In this document: piece after piece, positions 15,264 to 23,581 of the stretch | Layout of the letters: each line of letters begins with the position of its first letter | Numbering within the stretch: position 1 is the first letter of the stretch | Source: Bacteroidales bacterium | GTDB lineage: Bacteria > Bacteroidota > Bacteroidia > Bacteroidales > UBA932 | Assembly (NCBI GenBank): GCA_017469745.1 | Contig: JAFUFS010000042.1 | Location: 1-46,291, forward strand | DNA length: 46,291 nucleotides | Reading direction: 5' to 3' | The notes under the pieces: model-generated | What the model saw: only the letters and a program-made list of their open reading frames with translations | What the model was told of the DNA's origin: nothing | Databases searched by the model: none | Translations under genes and position numbers: made by a program

Positions 15264-17075
15264 TTATTCTTCGTCTCCACCGCCTCCGGAACGCTTCCTG
15301 TCCATGGGATCGAGAAGGATCTTGCGGATCCTCATGTGATGCGGCGTGACCTCGACGAGTTCATCCTCGCGGATGTACTCGAGCATCTCCTCAAGGGACA
15401 TCTTGATTGCTGGAGGAAGGATGATCTTCTCATCGGAACCGGCAGCACGGACGTTGGTCAACTTCTTTGTCTTGCAGATGTTGATGTTGAGGTCCCTCTC
15501 CCTCGTGTGCTCACCGACGACCTCTCCGCAATAGATTTCCTCACCGGGCTCGACGAAGAACTTGCCCCTGTCCAGAAGCTTATTCATTGAATATGCTATA
15601 GCGTCACCGGTCTCAAGTGATACGAGCGAGCCGTTGGTGCGGTTGTCAATCTCACCCTTGAAAGGCTGGTACTCCTTATAACGGTGAGCCATGATGGCCT
15701 CGCCCTGGGTGGCGGTGAGGAGGTTGCTCCTGAGTCCCATGAGTCCCCTGGTAGGGATGTCGAACTGTAGCAGGGTCCTGTCTCCCCTGGGTTCCATGTG
15801 GATCAGGGCTCCCTTACGGCGTGTAGCAAGTTCAATAGCAGTACCCACGAAGTTCTCGGGGACTTCGATGGAAAGGTCCTCAATAGGTTCGCACCTCTGG
15901 CCGTTGATGGTCTTGTCGAGAACCTTTGGCTGGCCTACCTGAAGCTCGAAGCCTTCACGGCGCATCTCCTCGATGAGTACTGACAGGTGAAGGACTCCAC
16001 GTCCGTAGACGATAAAGGAATCGGCATTCAGGCCCGGCTTTACCTTGAGAGCCAGGTTCTTCTCGAGTTCCTTGTCGAGGCGGTCCTTAATATGCCTGGA
16101 AGTCACGTACTTGCCATCCTTGCCGAAGAACGGGGAATTGTTGATCGTGAAGAGCATGCTCATGGTGGGCTCGTCGATGGAGATCGGAGGGAGGGCCTCC
16201 GGATTCTCAAAGTCGGCGATGGTGTCACCGATTTCAAAGCCGTCGATTCCCACGACAGCGCAGATGTCTCCGCAGAGCACCTCGTCGACATTGGTTTTTC
16301 CGAGGCCGTCGAAGACCATAAGCTGCTTGACCTTATGCTTTTCCACCTGATCGTATCTCTTGCAGAGGCTGACCTGGCTGCCCGTGTGCAGACTGCCGCG
16401 AGTCACCTTGCCGACAGCGATACGTCCGACATAAGGAGAATATTCAAGAGAGGTAACCTGCATCTGGACGGATCCTTCCACGACTTTAGGAGCGGGGATG
16501 ACCTCGAGGATGGCATCGAGCAGAGGTGTGATGTCAGAGGTAGGGTTCTTCCAGTCTTCCGACATCCAGCCCTGCTTGGCGCTTCCGAAGATGGTCTTGA
16601 AATCGAGCTGTTCGTCATTGGCGTCAAGGGCGCACATAAGGTCGAAAACCTCCTCCTGCACCTCGTCGGGACGGCAGTTCGGCTTGTCCACCTTGTTAAC
16701 TACTACTATGGGCTTCTTACCGAGCTGGAGGGCCTTGTGCAAGACGAAACGGGTCTGAGGCATGCAGCCTTCGAAGGCATCGACAAGCAAAAGCACGCCG
16801 TCCGCCATATTCAGAACCCTTTCGACCTCGCCTCCGAAATCGCTGTGGCCGGGAGTGTCGATAATGTTGATCTTCACGCCCTTATAGGTCACGGACACAT
16901 TCTTGGCGAGAATTGTGATGCCTCTTTCCCTTTCGATGTCATTGTTGTCGAGGATCAGCTGGCCCAGGTTCTCAGGCTGACGCACCAGGTTGGCCTGGTA
17001 GATCATCCTGTCCACGAGGGTCGTCTTGCCGTGGTCGACATGCGCGATGAGCGCTATATTTCTAATTTCCTGCAT
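15264..17075 (-). CDS. typA: ribosome-associated GTPase TypA/BipA
   Basis: A 603-aa translational GTPase of normal TypA length. The G domain shows G1 [15 protein letters not shown]3 [14 protein letters not shown] and G4 NKVDK, followed by an EF-Tu-like barrel ([15 protein letters not shown]), the EF-G-like domains and the TypA-specific C-terminus ([20 protein letters not shown]). TypA acts in ribosome assembly and stress adaptation. The C-terminal tail ([12 protein letters not shown]) is glycine/acid rich. It is transcribed alone from a promoter at 17098. Confidence 0.96.
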   Translation of the reverse strand: MQEIRNIALIAHVDHGKTTLVDRMIYQANLVRQPENLGQLILDNNDIERERGITILAKNVSVTYKGVKINIIDTPGHSDFGGEVERVLNMADGVLLLVDAFEGCMPQTRFVLHKALQLGKKPIVVVNKVDKPNCRPDEVQEEVFDLMCALDANDEQLDFKTIFGSAKQGWMSEDWKNPTSDITPLLDAILEVIPAPKVVEGSVQMQVTSLEYSPYVGRIAVGKVTRGSLHTGSQVSLCKRYDQVEKHKVKQLMVFDGLGKTNVDEVLCGDICAVVGIDGFEIGDTIADFENPEALPPISIDEPTMSMLFTINNSPFFGKDGKYVTSRHIKDRLDKELEKNLALKVKPGLNADSFIVYGRGVLHLSVLIEEMRREGFELQVGQPKVLDKTINGQRCEPIEDLSIEVPENFVGTAIELATRRKGALIHMEPRGDRTLLQFDIPTRGLMGLRSNLLTATQGEAIMAHRYKEYQPFKGEIDNRTNGSLVSLETGDAIAYSMNKLLDRGKFFVEPGEEIYCGEVVGEHTRERDLNINICKTKKLTNVRAAGSDEKIILPPAIKMSLEEMLEYIREDELVEVTPHHMRIRKILLDPMDRKRSGGGGDEE

Positions 17076-17097
17076 ATTCTTTTTTGGAAAAATCTTA

Positions 17098-17105
17098 CAA
17101 ATTTA
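17098..17105 (-). promoter_or_regulatory. -7 box of typA
   Basis: CAAATTTA (coding strand TAAATTTG) matches TAnnTTTG, 23 bp upstream of the typA start codon. Confidence 0.55.
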
Positions 17106-17127
17106 CAGTTTTTCGGAGGAAACTGAA

Positions 17128-17175
17128 AAAAAGATTCTTCACTTCGTTCAGAATGACATGTGGAATGACATGTGG
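17128..17175 (+). repeat. fragment of the palindromic repeat element
   Basis: The run AAAAAGATTCTTC followed by ACTTCGTTCAGAATGACA repeats the left part of copies 1 and 2. It then gives way to a 12-bp tandem duplication (GAATGACATGTG twice). The right arm is absent. It lies between the 3' end of argH and the typA promoter. Confidence 0.75.
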
Positions 17176-17186
17176 AAGGTAAATAA

Positions 17187-18524
17187 TCAGGCAAGCAGGT
17201 CAGAGACGGCTGCAGCGACTTTTCCGAAGCCGAAACTGCTGACCAGACCTTCCATCCTAGAGGCTATCCGGTCATTGCAGAGGTTCCCGATCGAGCCCTC
17301 GTGAGTGTGACTCAAGGTGCCTTCATAGTCGAAGGTTCCATCGGCTATCGAGGCTGCCACCTGCCGGTAAGCGTCCCTGAAAGGTACTCCTTCAGCAACT
17401 AGGTCGTTCACCTTTTCCACGCTGAAGGCGAGCTTGTACTTCGGATCCGACATGGCGTCCGTCCTGACCTCCATGCCGCGGACAGCATATTCAACGATGT
17501 CCAGGCACGAATCCATCTCGTCGAAGAGCGGGAAGAAGACTTCCTTGAGGATCTGCATGTCCCGGAAATAGCCCGAAGGAAGGTTGCCGGTGATGAGGCG
17601 GACGGTGTTCGGGACCCCCTGGATCTTGTTGCAGCGGGCGCGGACCAGTTCGAAGACGTCCGGATTCTTCTTGTGCGGCATGATGCTGGAACCGGTGGTC
17701 AGGGCATCGGGAAGCTTCAGGAAACCGAAATTCTGGCTGGAATAGAGGCAGCCGTCGTAGGCGAGGCGCCCCACGGTCTCCGCGACCGATGAATATGCAA
17801 AAGCGACGGCCCTTTCCATCTTCCCGCGGGTCATCTGGGCGTAGACGGAATTGTAGTCAAGGTCGTCGAAACCTAGAAGCCGCGTGGTCAGCTCACGGTC
17901 GAGAGGAGCGGAGGAGCCGTAACCGGCTGCAGAGCCAAGAGGATTACGGTTGACGACGTCCCAGGCTGCCTTGAGCATGGTCATGTCGCCTGAAAGGCTC
18001 TCGGCATAGGCCCCGAACCATAGTCCGAACGATGAAGGCATGGCCACCTGAAGATGGGTATATCCCGGGATCAGGACGTCCTTGTACTTCTCGCTGACCT
18101 GCAGGAGGGTCTTGAACAAGCTTTCAACCTTGAGGACGGTCTTTTCAATCCTGGCCCTGGCATAGAGTTTCAGGTCCACGAGCACCTGGTCGTTACGGGA
18201 ACGCCCGGTGTGGACTTTCTTCCCGATGTCCCCGAGCTTGCGGGTGAGCATGAGTTCCACCTGCGAGTGGACATCCTCAACGTCGTCCTCGATGATGAAC
18301 TTCCCTTCCATCGCCGATGAATATAATGCCTTGAGTTCAGGCAACAAGGCCTCAAGGTCCGCCTTAGGAAGAAGGCCGACTTTCTCAAGCATGGTTATGT
18401 GGGCCATGGTGCCCAGAATGTCATAGGGGGCGAGTTCCAGATCCAGTACACGGTCCTGTCCGACAGTAAAAGCGTCGATCCTGGCGTCCTCGTCGTAGCC
18501 TTTGTCCCAAAGTTTGTTTGCCAT
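17187..18524 (-). CDS. argH: argininosuccinate lyase
   Basis: A 445-aa member of the fumarase/aspartase superfamily catalysing the last step of arginine synthesis, argininosuccinate to arginine plus fumarate. The signature GSSIMPHKKNPD holds the catalytic loop, and HTGRSRNDQV and GYTHLQVA are the other conserved active-site segments. It is the last gene of the arginine operon, 5 bp after argE. Length is normal. Confidence 0.96.
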   Translation of the reverse strand: MANKLWDKGYDEDARIDAFTVGQDRVLDLELAPYDILGTMAHITMLEKVGLLPKADLEALLPELKALYSSAMEGKFIIEDDVEDVHSQVELMLTRKLGDIGKKVHTGRSRNDQVLVDLKLYARARIEKTVLKVESLFKTLLQVSEKYKDVLIPGYTHLQVAMPSSFGLWFGAYAESLSGDMTMLKAAWDVVNRNPLGSAAGYGSSAPLDRELTTRLLGFDDLDYNSVYAQMTRGKMERAVAFAYSSVAETVGRLAYDGCLYSSQNFGFLKLPDALTTGSSIMPHKKNPDVFELVRARCNKIQGVPNTVRLITGNLPSGYFRDMQILKEVFFPLFDEMDSCLDIVEYAVRGMEVRTDAMSDPKYKLAFSVEKVNDLVAEGVPFRDAYRQVAASIADGTFDYEGTLSHTHEGSIGNLCNDRIASRMEGLVSSFGFGKVAAAVSDLLA

Positions 18525-18529
18525 AACAG

Positions 18530-19564
18530 TTAAATTTTCAATCCATCAAGAAGCTTGACATAGGTATCGGCGCCCGAGGCGATCTCATCGAGGCCGATGT
18601 ATTCGTCCGGAGCATGTGAGCGGGCCGAATCGCCGGGGCCGATCTTCAAGGTCGGGAACGGGCACAGGGCCTGGTTGCTGGTGGTCGGCGAGCCGAACGG
18701 CTTAAGGCCGAGGGACAGGCCGCGAACCACTGCCGGATGCTCCAGAGGAAGATGCGAACTCCCGATCCGAGTCGAACGTTCCTTGACGTCGCAGCTCACA
18801 GCCTCCTTGATCAGTTCCAGGAGTTCCGGGTTGGAATACAGCCCGTTGGAACGGACATCCACTACGAAACTGCAGGTGTCAGGGACCACGTTGTGCTGGG
18901 TACCTGCCGAGATCATTGTCACGCTCATCTTCACCGGCCCCAGGAAGTCGGAGACCCTCGGGAACTGATAAGTCCGGAACCACTCGATGTCCTCCAGGGC
19001 CTTGTAGATGGCATTGATCCCTTCATTCCTTGCTGCATGGCCACTCTTGCCGTGAGCCATGCAGTCTAGGACCATGAGTCCCTTTTCAGCCACGGCCATA
19101 TTCATGCCGGTAGGCTCCCCTATCACCCCGAAATCGATCTTCCCCACTTCGGGGAGAAGAAGGTCGAAACCTTCCTTTCCGCAGACCTCCTCCTCCGCAG
19201 TGACGGAGAACACCAGCCTGTAGGGCTGAGACTTGGCAATCAATCTTGAATATGCTTCCAGCAAGGCCACGAGCGAGCCTCCGTCGTCATTGCTGCCGAG
19301 ACCGTAAAGCCGACCTTCCTCAACCTCAGGGGTGAACGGGTCGCGGGTATAGCCGCTGGCCGGCCTGACGGTGTCGATGTGGGCGTTCAGAAGGATCGTC
19401 GGCTTGTCAGAAGGAGCCTCGGATTCCATCCAAAGATTGTTGCGCACACGGTGGACCCCGGTGAAGCCGCTTGCTTTGAGCCAGCCCTCGAGGCAGTCAC
19501 AGGCAGCTCCCTCCTCCCTGCTGAAGGATGGGATACGGATCAGGCTTTGAAGAAGGTCAATCAT
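18530..19564 (-). CDS. argE: M20 family N-acyl-ornithine/citrulline deacylase
   Basis: A 344-aa M20 metallopeptidase-family deacylase. Metal ligands are visible in NAHIDTVRP, GLGSNDDGGSL, TAEEEVCGKEG and IGEPTGMNMA. In Bacteroidetes with the argF' route this enzyme removes the acyl group from N-acylcitrulline, giving citrulline for argG; that substrate is assigned from operon context. It starts exactly after argB stops and ends 5 bp before argH. Confidence 0.9.
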   Translation of the reverse strand: MIDLLQSLIRIPSFSREEGAACDCLEGWLKASGFTGVHRVRNNLWMESEAPSDKPTILLNAHIDTVRPASGYTRDPFTPEVEEGRLYGLGSNDDGGSLVALLEAYSRLIAKSQPYRLVFSVTAEEEVCGKEGFDLLLPEVGKIDFGVIGEPTGMNMAVAEKGLMVLDCMAHGKSGHAARNEGINAIYKALEDIEWFRTYQFPRVSDFLGPVKMSVTMISAGTQHNVVPDTCSFVVDVRSNGLYSNPELLELIKEAVSCDVKERSTRIGSSHLPLEHPAVVRGLSLGLKPFGSPTTSNQALCPFPTLKIGPGDSARSHAPDEYIGLDEIASGADTYVKLLDGLKI

Positions 19565-20353
19565 CTAGTCTTCGGTTTCAGGGTCTGCAAGAATAGTCGT
19601 GCCGCCTCCAAGGTTGGATGCAGAAGTGATCACCACCTTGGCGACTCCGTCATTGATGGCCTCGAATGCGTTCTGGAGCTTGGGAATCATCCCTTCCGAG
19701 ATGGTTCCGTCTGCCACCATAGGAGCAAAATCGGCCTTGGAAATAGTCCTGATCAAGCTTCCCGGATCATGGACATCACGAAGTACCCCCGGGATCGAGG
19801 AACAGAACGTCAGGGTCACTGAGTACTCTTCAGAGAGCGCCCTGGCAACCGACGAGGCGATAGTGTCGGCGTTTGTGTTCAGCATGTTGCCTTCCTTGTC
19901 GTGGGTAAGCGGGGCCAGCACCGGGACTGCACCTGCCTCGAGTAGGGACTTCAACGACCTGGTGTTCACGTATTTCACGTCTCCCACGTAGCCGAAGTTC
20001 ACAAGTTCGACAGGCCTCTTGACGCTCATTATGAGGTTCATGTCGGCACCCGTCAGTCCGATGGCGTTTTCTCCCAAGGCTTGCAGCCTGGCCACGATGT
20101 TCTTGTTGACAAGGCCACCGTAGACCATGGTCACGACCTTCAGCATCTCAGCACTGGTGATCCTGCGGCCATCGATCATCTGGGTCTCTATTCCTAGCTT
20201 GGAAGCAACCTCGGTAGCGATCTTTCCTCCTCCGTGGACAAGGATCTTCTTCCCGCGAAGGCCGGAGAAAGACATGAGAAGTCCTTTCAAGGACTCTTCG
20301 TCCTCGACTATCGCCCCTCCTACTTTGATTATATTCAGTTCTTCCTTGATCAT
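19565..20353 (-). CDS. argB: N-acetylglutamate kinase (acyl-glutamate kinase)
   Basis: A 262-aa amino acid kinase with KVGGAIVEDEE and LVHGGGKIATEVASKLGI at the phosphate-binding sites and NTNADTIASSVARAL at the C-terminal lobe. It phosphorylates the N-acylated glutamate, the second step of the pathway. It overlaps argF' by 4 bp and abuts argE, so translation is coupled. The N-acyl group (acetyl or succinyl) cannot be settled from this protein alone. Confidence 0.95.
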   Translation of the reverse strand: MIKEELNIIKVGGAIVEDEESLKGLLMSFSGLRGKKILVHGGGKIATEVASKLGIETQMIDGRRITSAEMLKVVTMVYGGLVNKNIVARLQALGENAIGLTGADMNLIMSVKRPVELVNFGYVGDVKYVNTRSLKSLLEAGAVPVLAPLTHDKEGNMLNTNADTIASSVARALSEEYSVTLTFCSSIPGVLRDVHDPGSLIRTISKADFAPMVADGTISEGMIPKLQNAFEAINDGVAKVVITSASNLGGGTTILADPETED

Positions 20354-21315
20354 TGCATGTCCTCCAGCATCCTTTTCATTACGACTTGGGCGGAAACCAC
20401 TCGGTTGGCCGCCTCAGGGATCACTATGCTCCTGGGCGAGTCGATCACTTCGTCGGAGACTATCATGTTCCTCCTCACCGGCAAGCAATGCATGAAATAG
20501 GCATTGTCAGTCACTGCCATGTGCCTGGAATCCACGATCCAGTCCATGTCCTTGCTGAGTATCTGGCCGTAGCTTTCAGGATTGACCGTGCCCGGGCAGC
20601 TCCAGTTCTTGGCATAGACGAAATCCGCCCCCTCGAGAGCCTTCATCTGGTCGTATTCGACCTTGGCATCTCCTACGAACTCAGGATCAAGTTCATAGCC
20701 TTCCGGATGGGTTATTACGAAATCGACGTCAGCTGCGTTCATCCACTCTGCAAAGGAATTCGGAACGGCCTGCGGGAGGGCGCGCGGATGGGGAGCCCAG
20801 GTCATGACTACTTTCGGGCGGGCCTTGGTCTTGTACTCTTCTATCGTGATCAAGTCGGCGAAGGCCTGACAAGGATGCACGGTTGCCGATTCGAGGCTGA
20901 TGACAGGCTTCCCTGAATATTCAATGAACTGGTTCAGGATTGATTCGGCATAGTCGAACTCCCTGTCTTTCAGGCCGGCAAAGGAGCGGACTCCGATGAT
21001 GTCGCAGTAGCTTCCGATCACCGGGATAGCCTCGCGCAGATGCTCGCTTTTGTCGCCGTCCATTACCACTCCAAGCTGGGTTTCAAGCTTCCAGCTGTCA
21101 CCGTTGACATTGAGCACTATGGGATTCATGCCCAGGTTGAGGGCAGCCTTCTGGCTGCTAAGGCGTGTCCGGAGGCTGTTGTTGAAGAAGATCAGGATGA
21201 TGGTCCTGTCCCTGCCGAGTTCCTTCCAGGCGAAAGGGGTTTCCTTGACCTGACGGGCCTCTTCAAGCGCCTTCTTCAGGTCGCCTATGTCGCTTACGTG
21301 CAAGAATGATTTCAT
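20350..21315 (-). CDS. argF': N-succinylornithine (N-acylornithine) carbamoyltransferase
   Basis: A 321-aa transcarbamylase of the Bacteroidetes argF' type. The carbamoyl-phosphate loop is FFNNSLRTR, and HPCQAFADL and HCLPVRRN are the other signature segments. In this family the residue at about position 90 sets the substrate: Glu favours N-acetylornithine, whereas Pro, Ser, Ala or Val favours N-succinylornithine (as established for the Xanthomonas and Bacteroides fragilis enzymes). Here GDKSEHL places Ser at position 90, predicting succinylornithine. It overlaps argD and argB by 4 bp each. Confidence 0.93.
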   Translation of the reverse strand: MKSFLHVSDIGDLKKALEEARQVKETPFAWKELGRDRTIILIFFNNSLRTRLSSQKAALNLGMNPIVLNVNGDSWKLETQLGVVMDGDKSEHLREAIPVIGSYCDIIGVRSFAGLKDREFDYAESILNQFIEYSGKPVISLESATVHPCQAFADLITIEEYKTKARPKVVMTWAPHPRALPQAVPNSFAEWMNAADVDFVITHPEGYELDPEFVGDAKVEYDQMKALEGADFVYAKNWSCPGTVNPESYGQILSKDMDWIVDSRHMAVTDNAYFMHCLPVRRNMIVSDEVIDSPRSIVIPEAANRVVSAQVVMKRMLEDMQ

Positions 21316-22481
21316 AAGACTTCCTCCAATGCTTTTATGAATATGTCGACGTCATCCTTTGTGAGGACAAGCGGGGCAAGCAGGCGGATCATGTTTTTGC
21401 CTGAGACGCCTGTGAATATGTGTTTCTCGAACAGCAGCTTCTTCCTTATCTCCGCCACCGGGCCGTTGAACTCCACACCTATCATCAATCCCCTGCCCCT
21501 GACCTCTTTTATCTCATTCTGAGATTTCTTGTCATTCTGAGATTTCTTGTCATTCTGAGCGGAGCGAAGAATCTCAATCCTCTTCTTAAGATATTCCCCC
21601 ACTTCAAATGCATTGGAAACCAGGTCCTCATCCTTGATTATGTCTGCGACCGCAATGGCGGCGGCCATGGCAAGATGGTTGCCTCCGAAGGTGGTACCGA
21701 GCATGCCCTTTACAGGCTCGAACTCAGGCGAGATCAGCACACCGCCGATCGGGAAGCCTCCCGCCATGCCCTTGGCCATGGTGATTATGTCCGGCTCTAT
21801 TCCTGCCCACTGGTGGGCGAAGAACTTGCCTGTACGGCCGTATCCGCTCTGCACCTCGTCCAGGATCAGAACTGTTCCGGCCTCGCGGGTCGCCTCGCGG
21901 AGTTCCTTCATGAATCCGTCGTCTGGGATTATTATCCCTCCGACACCCTGGATACCTTCGATGATGACAGCAGCGATGTCGCCCTTGGACAACTCCTCCC
22001 GGACGGAATCTATGTCGTTCATATTGACAAAGGTAACCTCATGCCAACTATTGTAAGGCGAGCGGATCTTAGGATTGTCCGTGACGGCGACTGCTCCGGA
22101 GGTGCGACCATGGAAGGCTCCCTTGAAAGCCAGTACCCGCCTCTCTCCGGTGTGGAAAGAAGCCAGTTTCAGGGCATTCTCATTGGCTTCGGCTCCTGAA
22201 TTGCACAGGAAGAGGGAATAATCCTGGTAGCCGGACAGTTCGCCGACCTTCTCCGCCAGCTCCTCCTGCAGAGGATTGCGGACGCTGTTGGAATAGAAGC
22301 CCAGCTTGCCGAGCTGCTCGGTGACGGCTGAGACATATCTGGGATGGCAGTGACCGACAGAGATGACGGCATGACCGCCGTAGAGGTCAAGATATTCAGT
22401 TCCCTTGTCGTCCCAGATCCTTGTACCAAGGCCCTTGACCGGGGTCACGTCAAACAATGAATATACATCAAAGAGTTTCAT
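21312..22481 (-). CDS. argD: acetyl/succinylornithine aminotransferase with an in-frame repeat insertion
   Basis: A 389-aa class III PLP aminotransferase. ATG 22481 (MKLFDVYSLFDVTPVKG) overlaps the argC stop by one base; the longer frame upstream is antisense-like read-through of argC. Family motifs are FCNSGAEANENALKLA-type (LFLCNSGAEANENALKLASF), LILDEVQSGYGRTG and the PLP-lysine site ITMAKGMAGGFPIGG. Near residues 302-323 it has the low-complexity stretch RSAQNDKKSQNDKKSQNE, which is translated repeat DNA (21514-21575) absent from ordinary ArgD. Core motifs are intact, so it is probably active. Confidence 0.93.
   Translation of the reverse strand: MKLFDVYSLFDVTPVKGLGTRIWDDKGTEYLDLYGGHAVISVGHCHPRYVSAVTEQLGKLGFYSNSVRNPLQEELAEKVGELSGYQDYSLFLCNSGAEANENALKLASFHTGERRVLAFKGAFHGRTSGAVAVTDNPKIRSPYNSWHEVTFVNMNDIDSVREELSKGDIAAVIIEGIQGVGGIIIPDDGFMKELREATREAGTVLILDEVQSGYGRTGKFFAHQWAGIEPDIITMAKGMAGGFPIGGVLISPEFEPVKGMLGTTFGGNHLAMAAAIAVADIIKDEDLVSNAFEVGEYLKKRIEILRSAQNDKKSQNDKKSQNEIKEVRGRGLMIGVEFNGPVAEIRKKLLFEKHIFTGVSGKNMIRLLAPLVLTKDDVDIFIKALEEVL
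21514..21575. repeat. repeat-derived insertion inside argD
   Basis: An 18-bp unit TCATTCTGAGATTTCTTG occurs twice in tandem, followed by TCATTCTGAGCGGAGCG and AAGAATCTC. The core TCATTCTGAG and GAAGAATCT are also in the palindromic elements at 8912 and 35710. Eighteen bases keep the reading frame (six codons, KSQNDK). Confidence 0.8.
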
Positions 22482-23581
22482 CAGAATCTTGTAGCTTTTA
22501 GGTGAAGTCCAGTGTCTTCGGGGAGCCCGAAGATGAGGTTCATGTTCTGGACAGCCTGGCCGGAAGCTCCCTTCACCAGGTTGTCTATAATGCTGATAAC
22601 ATGGAGTTTCCCTCCATGCTTCCGGACATTGAGGACGCATTTGTTGGTGTTGACCACCATCTTGAGGTCCGGATTGGAATCAATCACATGGACGAATGGT
22701 TCGTCCTTGTAGTATTCTTTGTAGAGGGTCACAGCCTCGTCTTCGGTAAGGTCGCAATCGAAATACACCGATGCGAGGATTCCCCTTGCGAAGTCTCCCC
22801 TGACAGGCACGAAATTGATCTGCCCCGAATAGCTTGGTGCCAGGGCATGAAGTGTTTCGTTGATTTCGCCCAGGTGCTGGTGGGTGAATGCCTTGTAGAC
22901 GGAAAGGTTGTCGGTCCTCCAGCTGAAATGGGTAGTCTCAGTAGGAGCCTGCCCGGCTCCGGTCGAGCCGGTGATGCCGGTCACGTGGATTTCTGGAAGG
23001 AGGTCAGCCTTGGCCATGGGTAGGAGGGCCAGCTGGATGGAGGTGGCAAAACAGCCGGGATTGGCGATGTGCCTGGCAGCCTTGATCTTGTCCCGGAAGG
23101 CTTCAGGAAGGCCGTAGACGAAGTCTTCGGCATCGGCGGCAAGACGGTAGTCGTTGCCGAGGTCGATTATGGCGCCCCTGTAGCTCTCCGGCAGAGATTT
23201 CACGAACGGCTTCGCCTTACCATGACCTGCGCACAGAAAAAGAACGTCCGCTTTTGACAGGGGATCCGGCCATTCGGACGCCTCGCTCTGCTCGGCCCCA
23301 CCGCTCGCTACACCTCGTTCCGCTCCGGTCCCCCCTCTAGTGCCGAGGGTGGCATTGTCCTCATTGGCCGATCCCCTGTCAAAACAGGAAGCAATAAACT
23401 TCATGTCCGTTTCGCCGAGAAGGTCGGCATGGGCCGACCAGAGAGGTTCGCCGGCATGGCTGGCACTCTGCGCAAAGACGATCTCTGCGCAGGGATGGTT
23501 CACCAGGATCCTGAGGAGTTCCCCGGCCGTGTAGCCGGCGGCCCCTATGATTCCAACCTTTATTTTAGCTTCCGGGCTCAT
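22481..23581 (-). CDS. argC: N-acetyl-gamma-glutamyl-phosphate reductase with an in-frame insertion
   Basis: A 366-aa reductase. The NAD(P) loop GIIGAAGYTAGELLR, the catalytic Cys in NPGCFATSIQLALLP, HFSWRTDNLSVYKAFTHQH and the KGASGQAVQNMNL tail are all present. Related Bacteroidales ArgC proteins are about 320 aa; the extra ~45 residues (66-110, rich in Gly, Ala, Glu and Ser) lie between KFIA and SKADVLFL and correspond to an inverted-repeat-bounded DNA segment (23252-23384). The insertion is in the NAD-binding domain, before the active site. It abuts argG and overlaps argD by one base. Confidence 0.94.
   Translation of the reverse strand: MSPEAKIKVGIIGAAGYTAGELLRILVNHPCAEIVFAQSASHAGEPLWSAHADLLGETDMKFIASCFDRGSANEDNATLGTRGGTGAERGVASGGAEQSEASEWPDPLSKADVLFLCAGHGKAKPFVKSLPESYRGAIIDLGNDYRLAADAEDFVYGLPEAFRDKIKAARHIANPGCFATSIQLALLPMAKADLLPEIHVTGITGSTGAGQAPTETTHFSWRTDNLSVYKAFTHQHLGEINETLHALAPSYSGQINFVPVRGDFARGILASVYFDCDLTEDEAVTLYKEYYKDEPFVHVIDSNPDLKMVVNTNKCVLNVRKHGGKLHVISIIDNLVKGASGQAVQNMNLIFGLPEDTGLHLKATRF
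23252..23384. repeat. inverted-repeat-bounded insertion in argC
   Basis: The 133-bp segment starts with TTTTGACAGGGGATC then GGCCA and ends with TGGCC then GATCCCCTGTCAAAA, a ~20-bp near-perfect inverted repeat. The interior is GC-rich and translated without a stop (FDRGSANEDNATLG ... EASEWPDPLSK). It looks like a MITE or palindromic coding element that was accepted in frame. Confidence 0.75.

Noticed and set aside
15987..17126. Long open frames antisense to typA, gdhA (36012-37187), the metallophosphoesterase (995-2149) and korA
   Set aside because: They mirror strong genes with recognised motifs; codon bias in GC-rich genes keeps the opposite frame open. Their translations show no family features.
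22482..22640. N-terminal extension of argD (and similar ones of uppS, korB and the M49-like gene)
   Set aside because: The extra residues come from the wrong frame of the upstream gene or from repeat DNA; family starts and gene junctions fit the shorter forms.
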